From Salminus brasiliensis (lineage: Eukaryota > Chordata > Actinopteri > Characiformes > Bryconidae), in assembly GCF_030463535.1 (NCBI RefSeq), contig NC_132879.1, positions 35,264,425-35,328,424 of the forward strand: a stretch of DNA of 64,000 nucleotides, in the 5' to 3' direction. The translations under genes were made by a program, and so were the position numbers. Of the stretch, positions 1 through 10,865 are shown piece by piece. A model generated the notes under the pieces. That model did not search any database. It had not been told where the DNA came from and saw only the letters and a program-made list of their open reading frames with translations. Within the stretch, counting starts at the first letter, position 1. Each line of letters opens with the position of its first letter.

Positions 1-150
1 GTTCTTTCATCAGACTTTTGTGATTAAAAAATGTCTTATAAAAAATACAGATTGATTATAACAAACAGGTTTGGCTGTAAAATTCATATATATATTTAAA
101 ACAAAATCACACACAAATTGTCATCTCTCAGTCTTTGTGTAACGGTGCAG

Positions 151-3100
151 TCATGTAAACTCCTGTATTTCAACATGCACTCTCAGGGTGAACTGCTGTG
201 GGGGCAAAAAAGAAGAAGATTCAGTCACATGCTATCATAACACCATGGTCACAGGCTTGCTCTAATGTTATTTTAGGGTCAAAGAAAAAAAGAAAACTAA
301 ACTAAGTGGAACTAGACAATAAAGGCCCCGAATGTATTTGGACATTGGTGCCATATCCCCCCAAAAATTGTAGTTGTTCGTGAGGAAGCAGAATGTCAAA
401 TCAAGTGGCATTTCTTTACAAAAAAACCCCACTCTAAGACTGTCTTTTTATTTTTGACAGAAGCTCACTGTTATTATAAGCTATAAAACAGCTTCCGCCA
501 TTGATATTTCTATATTCGTGCTTTACAGCAGTGGTTCCCAAATCACTCCTCAGGCAGACCTTTGTTCTATGTCAATAATGTTAACATTTATTGCGTTTGG
601 CTGCTGCTCATATCCAGAGCGACTTACATTTGAATAATGTTACACAGGTACTCTTGCCCAAGGACTCTAATTGGTATAGTGTGGTGTTCCATTGTCTAGA
701 CTGTCTGTGGAGTCCCTATGGACAGAGTTGAGAAGCACTGCTTTATGATTTATATATATTTATATTTAGTTAGACATAAGTAGCCTAAAGATTGACAATG
801 AGGTTTTTCAAAGGGTTTTTAAAGTGTCCAACAACATTTTGAGGTCACATGTATTGCTGTGTACTGGCATGATTGCTAGAAAATGGTTCTCTGAACTAAC
901 CTTGAACTCTCGTATAAATGTGAAGAAGAAGAAGACAAAACTGAAGGCCACCGTCCATTCGCTCACAGCACTCACCAAATGAAGCGTGTAATCCTAGAGA
1001 CCAGAGTGACAAACATCAAATATCACATATGCACAGTCAAATCAGCTCCACTGACCAAAGAGCAGCACATTGTGGTTCTAAAATTACAGACTGTTGTCTG
1101 TCTGCTTCTTTGCATACTTTGTTAGCCCCCTTTCACCTTGTTCTTCAATGGTCAATGGTTTTTGGGTGGTGGGGCATGGCTTGGGATTCAAACTTGGAAC
1201 CCCCAGGCCATAGTAGCTGGACAATTTGGAAAAATGTAATATCAAAATATTTAAAACAATTATTATTTATCGTCAATATTTCGTCATATAGACAAAATGG
1301 ACCAACAGCGTAAAATAAAAACAAAAAAAAACTCAACTTCTATTCCATACTGATTTTGCTCAAAATATGCTTTTTCAATTAAACAAGACTGATTACACTC
1401 TTTGTAATGAAACTGGCAGTTTATCTGATATCGGATCGGGTATTACACACAAGATTTTTGCCCAGACCCAAAGATTTTACTTGGTCTACTCCTAAAATGA
1501 AGACAAACTTTTACTCTAAGCAGCTTTTGGAAAACTGGGTAACTGAGATTTAACAGATGGTGGATCTGGCTTAACCACCACAAAGCAGGTAGTATTTGGG
1601 AGGTGGGTCTTTCTCAGCACTGCAGCAATACTGACATGGTGGTGTGTTAATGTGTGTGTTGCGCTGGTACGAGTGGATCAGATACAGCAGTGCTGCTGGA
1701 GTTTTTAAACCCCTCAGTGTCACTGCTGGACTGAGAATAGTCCACAAACCAGAAATATCCATCCGACAGTGCCTGGTGGGCAGCGTGCTATGAGCACCAA
1801 TGAAGGATTAGAGGATGACCAACACAAACTGTGCAGCAACAGATGAGCTTCTGTCTCTGATTTTACATCTAGAAGGTGGACCAACTAGGCAGGAATGTCT
1901 AACAGAGAGGACAGTGAGTGGAACACTCTGTTAGACACTCCAGCAGCACTGCTGTGGACAACAGTCTAGAATTATAGAAGTACAAAGTGCTCCTATATGG
2001 TAAAGCAGCTAGTATAATGAGTTCATTTCAAACCAGGGGTGTTCATAATGTTCTGATATGACTGTGTATATATTATTAATAATATATAATACATTTCTTC
2101 ATTATTATGACTGTGAGAAAGGCGATGGATTCTTGTCAATCAGCCCATTCAGATGTGCTGAACTGAGTATACTGTACCTTGTCTTCTGTGTGCCAGTGCA
2201 GTTTGGTCGTTTTCACAATCCATGCACAAATAATAGCTTGAGAAATGTTAAAGAAAATGTATTGGCCCCGAAAAACATATCTGACCTGCAATAAGATGAA
2301 GCTTTGACAACAGTAACGTCTAATAATTGAAATTCTGTTATTTTGTTATTCATGGAAATTGGCAGACACACATCCAGAGTGATCTTTCTCCAGTTTAGAG
2401 GTAGGCAACTGCACTATAAGGACTCTTGATCAAGGACTGTTTAGTTGTAGTGTGTCGTGCCTACCTGGGCAGGGAACTGAACCCCAGTCTGCCACATGTA
2501 GGGCAGTGGTGCCATTTGCTATGCGAATAACTGTTTGCTTTTAAGCAGTAATAGAGTGATAAATAAAAGGATACTCGGAAATACCGCCACGAAGGCCACA
2601 CAGGCGAAGATGGTGCGAATACAACACACACTCTTTGAAGCTCCGAAAGGATAAGCCTTATGTGAGATTACGGTCTGAAGGATGATGTAAATCACTCCAG
2701 ACAGGAAGAAAACTAATGCCCCGACATCATGGACGATCATCATTTGCGTCTCCTACAAGAACACATTAGAGTAAACATGGATGTGAGTGTATTCATGATC
2801 AGACATTTGCTTTAAAAGAGGCAGGTTCCTCCACACCATAAAATAATACATCAAAACAGTTCCTCAAAAGCGGCATCGGCAGGCAGCCGACTCACTCTGG
2901 GGAAAGCGCCGGGTCCCCAGCTCCACCTTCACCTGCCTGCCAACATCCCTACTGGAGTATTGAGGGGAGATAGCACGGCAAATTGTGCTCTCTCTCTAAC
3001 TCTGGCTGCTGATGGCAAAGCGGCATGGCTCGCTATTTAAGATCGCAACCCCCATGCCACAGTGGCAGCGCATTAAGATGACTGAGCCATTCGGAGCCCA

Positions 3101-6100
3101 GAGATTGCTTTTTTAATATTGTAATTGAATACTTTTGGCCTTTTACTTTGAACTTTTAGTAGAAATACAGTACAGATAGAACAGTACAGATGATATTTTT
3201 ACCCAGACACAAAGAGCTTTTAGAAAATTCTATTTTCTCTTTAGAAAAGGCTATCTTAGTGGATGGGGACATACCTGAAACGTAGCGACAATACACATGC
3301 CCAAACAAGAAATAACGGCAAAAGCGAAAGCAGTCTTGTTGAGACCAGGAGAAACTCCACCTGTTTTCTCATTCAGTCGCTCCAGAAATTTATACCTGGC
3401 AAACATGGTGGCAAAGCCTAGAAAAAAATGAAGTGGGATATGAAATATCTTTTTTAAATCAAATCCACGTCCAATCTACTGTAGAATAGCTGAAACACCA
3501 ACACATACAAACACAAACATCAGCTGAATTCTGTATTGCAGTAATGCAACAATTTCACATTCAAAAACCACTGTGTTGTTCATGGACTAATCGTAGACTT
3601 GCTGGTTGGGTTGGTGCTGTTTGCCAACCGTACTCTACTGTTGTCTAACTACTCTACCTAGTTTGTTGCAGTTATTATTCTATGTGTTCTATCATATTGT
3701 CCATTTCGCATACCTAACAACACCCCCTGACCAAGGTCAAAGCACTATAATGTGTCGGCATACTGACTTAAATGACTTTACGAGTGAGTAAACCACCCAT
3801 AATTTGTTACTTTGACTATACTGTAAGGTATGTATGCAGTTTTATGCAAAATTATATGTTTTGCAAAATTGCAACTTTACAGGAGGAGGAAAAAAATGTT
3901 CAACCTTTCAATGGAAGTCAATGTAAAATATTTTACTCCAAGTAATCTGAAACCTTATTGGGTGATTCATTCAATTTATATCAAAAATGAATGGAATGGA
4001 GATTTTTTTTATAATGGGTAAAAAAAAATATTTGATTTTTTTTTCTCATTAATTATCAAGATAATCATCTCATATCAAGATAATAATTCTCCAAGCTAAT
4101 TATCTCAAGATAATCTCAAAATAGTGCCTCAGATATGATTGTGTAATCCTTCCTCTGACAGTCTGTTGCATTTTCTGGCACAATATGACAATGTCTGTTG
4201 GTGAGCACTGAAACACTGTCTTTGTAATTAATTATCTTGAGAGAAATATCTTGGGATAATTATCTTAGGATATTTGTTAATTAATTATTAAAAAATGCTT
4301 TTTTGTGAGACAGTGATGACAGTAATTAACATATATAAATATGAAATTGAAAAATGTAACCAAAAATGTAACGTGTCCTACAGTGGTGCCACAACAGTCT
4401 CCATAGTGAGAATTCATGTGTTCTGATGATGTATCTTGTAGGTGTGAGGAACTTTTGAAAGCCAGTTTGAGTTCTGAAGATCTTTGCATTCCCTCTAGCT
4501 GATAACTGCAGAATATCATATTTGTAATGATGAGCCTCTACATCAGTGGCTATGCTAGCAGATGGACTAGCTTAATCATCACAGGGAGATTCCCTATGGC
4601 AAACAGGAGGTTGATGGATGCAGTGCTGCACAACAGAACATTACATATCACGTGCAATAACATACTGTATTAAATGGTATGAATGCTTCTTTCATTAAAA
4701 CTCCCATGTTGTGCTTCTACTCACTGGCCATTTTATGAGCTCCACCTGCTATGTAGTTGACTATAGCCTATCTTTGTCAGGCACATTTCATCATGCAGCC
4801 CTTGACTCCATTCATTTTTAGTCAGTTTCTCATCACAGGCCAGGGTCACTGTTGATTAGTTATTATTTGGGTGGTGAGACTGACATGGTGTGGTACAATA
4901 TGTACAAGTGTACCAAGCATGTAGGCGTAGCTGGGCTTTTTCACACCTGCTAGATTGCAAGTAACCCACCACCAAAAAATATCTAGCCAAGAGCAGCTCT
5001 GTGGTCGGAAACTGAACACTGACGAAAGGCAGGAGGATGCTTAAAACAAACAGTGTGTAGCACAGTTCGACGGTCTCTAACTCTAAAACTCAAAAAGCAA
5101 GAAGGCATGCGTTTGCAACAGTACAGCCCTAAAACTGCATATGACAAATTTGTGTATGTTACGAAAAGGCCTTTAGTGGTTTAGGTTTCAATTCTTTAGC
5201 TGGCGTTTGAGGTTTAGTCTCTTAGCCCTGCAGGTCTGGGCTTACTTTGTAACTGCCTGAATTCCAGCTGGGTCACAAAGAGGAGATTTTGTTTCATTTT
5301 CTACAGAAAGAGAAGTGAGAGTGCAACAGAAATTCCATAATTACATAAGAGCGCCCCTCCAACACTTAGGGGTTAGACAAATAACAAAATGAAAATAAAT
5401 AAGCTGTCATGTGTCATTTCCCAACACCCATGGAGATCAGGTGATGGAAAGGGGTTTCCTTAACTTGTCAGATGTTAGGTTCTCACTACTATAGCTATGC
5501 AGAAATGGTAAAACTTCTGTAATATAGCTTTTTGCAAAGTAAAGTAAATTAGGTACAAATCAATAGCGTGATGTAAACAAAAACATGTGATAAAACAATT
5601 ATTTATATATAGACTGAAACCAAAGCTTTCTTGAAATTGTTGCCAATTGGCCTTTAATAAGTTTAGGTATTGACTAAAATTAAATTGATTTCAATATATT
5701 GTCAGTAAGCTGAAATCAGTGTCATTTTAGTCAATTCTTAAACTTCTTAATGGCCATTTTTATTATATATATCACGATTGTATTATGTGTCCAAAGTGGG
5801 ATCACTCAACAGGGAGTGTCATGATGATAATGCAAGCTAGCTGTAATCTTGCACTAGGTTTTTTACTATTACTGGAAGTCCAGCCTACAAACAGCCATTC
5901 GAAGCTTTTAACAGCCATCCGGCCATCCAAACTTTCTTTACTGTTTTTGTTGCAGGATAACAGTGGCTCCTTCTGTAAAACACAGAATCTGAGGCCTGTC
6001 TCTGCACATTTCTGAAGAAACAAAGGTGTTAACTTAGTCTAAATTATTATGACAATACTATCATTTGCAATGAATAAAAAACAAACAAACACTTTATTAA

Positions 6101-6830
6101 ATTACAAAGGAATGCAGAATAGAAGCATTTCCAGACTTCTGGACCTAACCTGTTTTTAGATACACAGATGAGCCAAAACATTTTTTTTATAACACTGTTT
6201 ATCCTGTATTAACGATGCCAGTGAAAATTTAGGCTGTATGTTAGACTGTAGTGAAAAGAAAAGCGTGAAGACCTGAGCAAATCTGAAAAGGGCCAAATCG
6301 TTATGGACAGTTGACTGGGTTTGACCATCTCCAAAACAGCAAGGCTTGCGGGGTACTCCCTGGTTTAGTAGTAAGTACCTACCAACAGTGGTGGAGAGAG
6401 GGACATAGCATGAACCAGCAACAGGGTTTGGCTCATCAATGTACAAGATCAGTAAAGGCTATCCTGTCTGAGAGGATTTAATGGTAGTTAAGGAATTTAA
6501 TGGTAGTTAAAGAAGGAATGTGTCACTACCCTGCTGCCAGAGTGCCCATGCTAAACTCTGTCCACTGTCAAAGGTAGTCACAGTGATACCACTCACCCCG
6601 TGGCACTTTCTCAGGCCTTGTAAAGTGAGCAGTTTTTGTGGGAGGCAGACGGCCATCAGGTCATAATATATTGGTGGCATTTTGGTGCAAAACTTTGATG
6701 CAAGGTTTTTGCCGCCGTCACGCAAAGACTTTGCATCTGCATTTTTATGGGAATCTCGCAGTTCTTCCTTACATTGTGTGAAAATGTCATGAGGAATAGA
6801 CCAATAGCTCCAAAATGACTTTGAATACAT

Positions 6831-6863
<33 letters not shown>

Positions 6864-8369
6864 ATTGACTAAACCCATTATTACATTATTTCTATACCCA
6901 TGTTATTACATTTGTTATTTTAGACACAGTCATATGAACCCCTTAAACAGCCCTTAGACCCAGCAGTGGGCTGAAAGTGTTATTACAAACTTCTATTACC
7001 AAAGAATAGCCCTACCAGATTCTACTGAAGTCCTTGCATTTACTGAGTAATACACCTTAGAGTAATTAAGGGGTTGACATGGCATAAGTCACTTAATAAA
7101 TGTATAAAAGACATCATAGCAAAACTAGACAAGTTTACAAGATTCTTTTTGAAATACTAACACTATGACTCAAGTCGTAGCAGGAAAGTGTAAGTCAAAA
7201 AGTGGAAATCCATTGTCCTGAAACGGTTTTGCATATAAACTTCCTGTAGACAGCTTTTACTTTTGTTCCTCTCTTTTTTACCTCTCATGCAAGAGAACGC
7301 CGTCGGTTTAAAGGGATTTTCAACACCGAGGCGATCCAGCAGAGAACTACACTGTGAATACGGGAACCCAGCAGACATTGATTTGAACTGTTGCTATTGT
7401 TGAATGTGCAGTAGATGGAATATCTGTCATTATTTACAGTAAATGAAACGTACAGATATGGGAAATACTTATTCTAGTGGTACCAAAATAAAGTAAGCAG
7501 GTTGATCATTTAGCTGTGCGTGGTTTGAATAGCTCTGTGGGTAAAGTGTGTAGTGAAAGCACTAGAAAAGACTATGTATGGAATGGCACACAACTCCCTC
7601 CTACCTGCAAAGGCTGTGATTGTTGACATCAGGCCAAATATGCAGCTCTCTGGAGGCCTGGCCCCAGTATCACTGAAAAACAACACAGCAGCTTTTTCAC
7701 CACTTACTGAAGTAAGACTAACAGCAGACACTCTGTCTCTATTAAAGCATATCCATCATGTACATGCAGTCCACTCTCTGCTCTGTCCTTTAGTGGCTGC
7801 TTTCCAGGTTTTGATGACTAGCCTCCTACACATAAACGTCCACACGTGTCCTGGAAAGAGCTTTGCGTTTCCACTTTTCAAAGTTTTACTTTTCTAAGTT
7901 TCTTTCAGACTCTTTCATCCACATCTGCAGCCTGGGCTGGCAAGATCAAGCCGTTTTAGACAATGGATCGTACAGTGGGTGGCAGCGTAGACTGCACGCC
8001 AGACATGCAAGAGTGTTCATGCTAAAACGAAACTAAAGGAGCGCACGACCAAAGTGCTGTATAAACAGTCAGTGCACACGACTGCATTGTGCAGTGGTTA
8101 AAATGAGAATAGCCCCTGTGTAGAGGAGGCGATTGCCCCGGCCTTGATTGCTCCTTCGAGCTCATTCAGCTTCGACGTGCTCTACCCATCCCAGACGAGT
8201 CGCTTCCCTTCCCCTGTAAGAGAAGCTGGACTGCTTACCTTATGTACGGGAAGATCACATCGACATCTCGACGGTACAGTGCGATCAGATAGTTCACTAT
8301 AAAAGTGCTTGATGACCAAACGACCAAAAACGTTGGTAAGAAGCAAAGTCCTTCCAGAAACCAAACCAT
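151..8369 (-). CDS. dram1: DRAM1, DNA-damage-regulated autophagy modulator 1 (7 coding exons, 238 aa)
   Basis: Coding exons read on the minus strand: 8369-8239, 7672-7605, 3417-3275, 2752-2575, 2236-2178, 993-901 and 195-151. They join in frame to 717 nt (238 codons plus TGA), the same length as human DRAM1. The product is a multi-pass hydrophobic protein of the DRAM/TMEM150/Frag1 family. Family knowledge places DRAM1 in lysosomal membranes, where it promotes p53-linked autophagy. Family landmarks seen: N-terminal MVWFLEGLCFLP followed by a membrane segment; PPES-IFG near residue 52; VHDVGAL near 122; a conserved TKLHW segment near 184; and LVSAVSEWTVAF near 199, in the last membrane helix. 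The start ATG has A at -3 and G at +4. The exon 4 donor (2575/2574, GA|GTATCC) is weak, but the next exon matches in phase and homology. Synteny with gnptab supports dram1 over dram2. No poly(A) signal is visible in the first 150 bases, so the 3' UTR probably runs off the window. Confidence 0.93.
529..740. mobile_element. short hAT-like non-autonomous element
   Basis: The ends are CAGTGGTTCCCAA on the left and, inverted, CAGTGCTTCTCAA on the right, typical of fish hAT-derived elements. Flanks CTTTACAG and CTTTATGA could be a diverged 8-bp target duplication (5 of 8 match). The interior carries a segment with TATCCAGAGCGACTTACA, which recurs in teleost repeats. No coding capacity. It lies in the dram1 intron between exons 7 and 6. 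Confidence 0.5.
1585..2065 (-). mobile_element. diverged copy of the repeat at 55.7-56.3 kb
   Basis: The reverse complement of this stretch matches the interior of the element at 55682-56348. Shared blocks include a CAGCAGTGCTGCTGGAG segment, a long segment reading AACACACCACCA on one strand, and CAGATGAGCTTCTGTCTCTG-like sequence. The right end near 2065 resembles a decayed terminal repeat followed by TA, and the left end is unclear. It lies in the dram1 intron between exons 6 and 5, with no coding capacity. Confidence 0.55.
2341..2525. repeat. interspersed repeat fragment (ATCCAGAG family)
   Basis: The stretch carries CATCCAGAGTGATCTTTCTC, then a motif meaning 'loaded entry with wrong turn' in many teleost repeats: AAGGACT, then CTACCTGGGC, then GAACTGAACC. 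This order is the recognisable 3' half of a common teleost interspersed repeat. A related segment lies at 610-680. Class uncertain (SINE-like or DNA-derived). Confidence 0.4.
2870..3085. repeat. GC-richer interspersed repeat in dram1 intron 3
   Basis: A GC-rich island in AT-rich intron sequence, with CTCACTCTGGGGAAAGCGCC, an AGCGGCATGGCTCG block and CCATTCGGAGCCC at its end. I recognise it as a type of repeat common in fish introns but cannot name its family. No open reading frame of note. Confidence 0.35.
4040..4290. mobile_element. AT-rich inverted-repeat element (MITE candidate)
   Basis: The left arm (about 4040-4113) is built from ATTATC/AAGATAAT motifs. The right arm (about 4226-4290) is built from their reverse complements (AATTATCTTGAGAG, GATAATTATCTTAGG). 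A unique core of about 110 bp separates the arms. It lies within dram1 intron 2. Arm identity is partial, so this is a candidate only. Confidence 0.4.
5649..5755. repeat. 107-nt hairpin with 45-nt arms
   Basis: The left arm starts GGCCTTTAATAAGTTTA and ends TGATTTCA. The right arm starts TGAAATCAGTG and ends CTTCTTAATGGCC. The arms are reverse complements apart from a handful of mismatches, around a short loop of about 18 nt. It lies in dram1 intron 2. It could be a minimal palindromic MITE or a hairpin RNA source, and nothing distinguishes the two. Confidence 0.6.
6165..6475 (+). pseudogene. Tc1-family transposon fragment (N-terminal transposase part)
   Basis: The start resembles the 5' end of a widespread fish Tc1-type element (GATGAGCCAAAACATT). 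The stretch that follows (GGGCCAAATCGTTATGGAC, then CATCTCCAAAACAGCAAGGC) matches the helix-turn-helix-coding part of such transposases on the plus strand. Stops and frameshifts interrupt it and no catalytic core remains. It sits in dram1 intron 2. Confidence 0.55.
6831..6862. repeat. (CA)n/(TA)n microsatellite
   Basis: Alternating CA dinucleotides pass into TATATA. Apparent reading frames rich in CVCV across it are artefacts. Confidence 0.9.
6938..7075. mobile_element. 139-bp MITE, copy 1 (AACCCCTTA termini)
   Basis: The ends are inverted: AACCCCTTAA at the left and TTAAGGGGTT at the right. The interior (GGGCTGAAAGTGTTATTA, CTTCTATTA, ACTGAGTAATACACC) closely matches a second copy at 59368-59510, so the pair defines a small mobile family. 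Non-coding. In dram1 intron 2. Confidence 0.7.
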
Positions 8370-8620
8370 CGTGCTTTAGGTGTATCTGCATCACCACAAC
8401 GCCACAGTTGCGCTAAAGCTGACCAAGGAAGATGCTCATGTGGTCTGAGCTGCCATTGTCTGTGATCAGCCCCAGTAAACTAACTGCGACTCTGACTAAC
8501 CTGGCTCTTAAAAGTTCGCGGGTCACGTGTTCACCAGGGACTTCAGCTTCAAGCGTCTCTTCCTCATTGTGTTTCCCAGCAGCTCTTTACCGTTAGCCCG
8601 GGCTGCAGGCTGCGATCACC
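8370..8620 (-). promoter_or_regulatory. dram1: dram1 promoter and 5' leader with E-box/CLEAR-like motif
   Basis: This is the sequence upstream of the dram1 ATG. A palindromic CACGTG core lies at 8524-8529, inside GGTCACGTGT, about 155 bp before the ATG. It matches 8 of 10 positions of the CLEAR consensus GTCACGTGAC bound by TFEB/TFE3, fitting a lysosomal gene. Short upstream ATGs on the minus strand include ones opening reading frames of a few codons. One, ending at 8395, overlaps the main start in another frame. The transcription start is not visible, so which upstream ATGs are transcribed is unknown. Confidence 0.5.
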
Positions 8621-8800
8621 AGTGCGGTCGTGTCTGCCTTGCTTTCACTCTCCTTTTTCCCTTTTTCCATGAGTTCTCACGAAGAGGCTGAGGATTTTAC
8701 TAAGCAATGACTGCTGGATATTCTACGCCCTGCCTTCCCAGAAACGCTCCTCTGCTGTACTCGATCGTTACAGTCCTACTTTAGTAGAGGTGTCTGATCA
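8430..8800. other. dram1 upstream region, no further gene
   Basis: Apart from the motif in the promoter entry, this is moderately GC-rich sequence with no coding signal. It probably includes the distal promoter of dram1. Confidence 0.4.
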
Positions 8801-8805
8801 GAGAT

Positions 8806-9960
8806 TATATTATAGTTATCTTTAAGAACTCCACTTTCCTTATTTACTAATAATCAGAACAACATTATAGTTAGTAATCATTAGAATTCAGCTATAGCTA
8901 GCTTAAACTACCGAGTTTCACTGGCGTTTGTAGTAGTTGGAATTCTGTTATAGTCAGCAGTGATTAGACTGACATTATAGTTAACAGTGAATACAATTAC
9001 ATAAAGATGGTAGTGGTTCAGATTTTGTTAGCATTAGTAATAGTTACATTTTATTATAGTTCAATTCCATAAAAGTTGGTGGTGATTACAATGTTATTAT
9101 AGCTAGTAATAGTTCAATTCTATTATAGCTAGTAATAGTTCAATTCCATAAAAGTTGGTGGTGATTACAATTTTATTATAGCTAGTAATAGTTCAATTCC
9201 ATAAAAGTTGGTAGTGATCCAAATTTTATTATCGTTAGTAATAGTTACATTTTATTATTGTTAGTAATAGTTCAATTCCATAAAAGTTGGTGGTGATTAC
9301 AATTTTATTATCGCTAGTAATAGTTAAATTTTATTATTGTTAGTAATAGTTAAATTCCATAAAAGTTGGTGGTGATTACAATTTTATTATAGCTAGTAAT
9401 AGTTAAATTCCATAAAAGTTGGTAGTGGTTAAAATTCTATTATAGCTAGTAAAATTAAAATTCCAAATTTTATTATTGTTAGTAATAGTTACATTCCATT
9501 AGAGTTGGTGATGATTCAAATTGTATTATCGCTAGTAATATTTAAATTTTATTATCACTTGTAATAGTTAAATTCCATGAAAGTTGGTAGTGGTTCAAAT
9601 TCTGTTATCACTAGTAATAGTTCAATTCTGTTATAGCTAGTAATAGTTAAATTCCATAGAGTTGGTAGTGGTTCCAATTATTATTATCACTAGTAAAATG
9701 TTTATTCTATTATAGCTAGTAATAGTTAAATTCCATAATAATTGTAAAGGGTAGTTTAAATTGTATTATCGCTAGTAATAGCTAATTTCTATTATAGCTA
9801 GTAATAGTTCAATTCCATAAAAGTTGGTAGTGGTTCAAATTTGTAGCGCTAGTAATAGTTACATTTTATTATCACTAATATTAGTTAAATTCTAACATAG
9901 CTAGTTTTAGTTAAATTACAGAAAGTTGGTAGTGGTTCAAATTCTATTATAGTTACAAAC
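8806..9960. repeat. AT-rich minisatellite, about 26-bp half-units
   Basis: Two kinds of segment alternate: TTATTATAGCTAGTAATAGT-type and CCATAAAAGTTGGTGGTG-type, each about 26 bp. They combine into repeats of about 53 and 79 bp with many point changes. The array is more than 1.1 kb long and begins about 440 bp upstream of the dram1 start codon. No coding potential. Confidence 0.85.
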
Positions 9961-10860
9961 ACCCAATGAGCCAAGGTAACATCACTGATGATGTGTCTAA
10001 GTTGCACCGAGAGGTGTACTAAAACCAGTTGTGATTAGAATACCATTACAGTTATAAATCTAGATGATCACAATAGATTGCAACGATTCCATCTCTATGC
10101 AGGACGTATCTGTACACTGTGTTCAGAGTAGTACCACTTATTCAGTATTCAAAAAAAAAAATGATTTAGAAAAAGTTATTTTAATGCAGATACATCAGAG
10201 ACAATGACAATACAACGCTATGACAGCATAAGGTTTCCTGCTTCAATACTACCCCAAGGTAAAGAAGACATTAGCATGATGTCATAGGGTTCACCAAGGT
10301 TCAAGAGTACAAGGGCCAGGGAACAAGTTATTAAGTACATAAAGTACATTAAGTACATAAAAAGACCTGTAGAACATTCACAGATGGCCATTAACCTAAA
10401 TGATTGGAAGAGGGAAATAAGGGGAGAAAACGGAACTGTTTATGATCCAGCATAACTTCATCTATAAAGCACAAAGGAAGTCGTGCCATGGCTGTGGTAT
10501 AGTTGGCTTTCTTTGTCTAGTTCTCTTGTCTTATTGATTATGTAACTGCCAGTAGCAGCAGGGTGAATTCTGAAGTTCACAGAATATGATCAGCTGCTTA
10601 GATCTAACCAAAAGCCTCAAAATCCAGGAAATGCAGCGTCACGGCACATCAGAATCACCTGAAACATTGCTGCAAATACGGAGTTTTTAGATGACATAAA
10701 CAGCAGTTTCACTTTCTGAAGATAATGAAACAAGCAAAAGAATGCACAAAAAACTGGAAACGACTAGAAACCCAAAGACTTCAGACAAAGGATTTGCAAA
10801 AATGACAAAGCTTATCAAGTTATATATGGCAGTTGCAAATTATGTTTATTGTTAAAATCT
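9961..10860. other. intergenic sequence, no gene recognised
   Basis: No exon-like or RNA-like signal. The part around 10550-10700 vaguely resembles a decayed DNA-transposon segment but is too diverged to call. Confidence 0.4.
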
Positions 10861-10865
10861 ACAAA

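Noticed and set aside
6507-6878. 123-codon minus-strand frame ending in a CVCV stretch
   Set aside because: It partly covers the CA repeat, with no dram1 homology. The true dram1 exons on both sides join in phase without it.
7163-7378. Possible dram1 exon between exons 2 and 3
   Set aside because: The frame has no DRAM family similarity. Exon 2 (7605) joins exon 3 (3417) in phase and in alignment without any gap.
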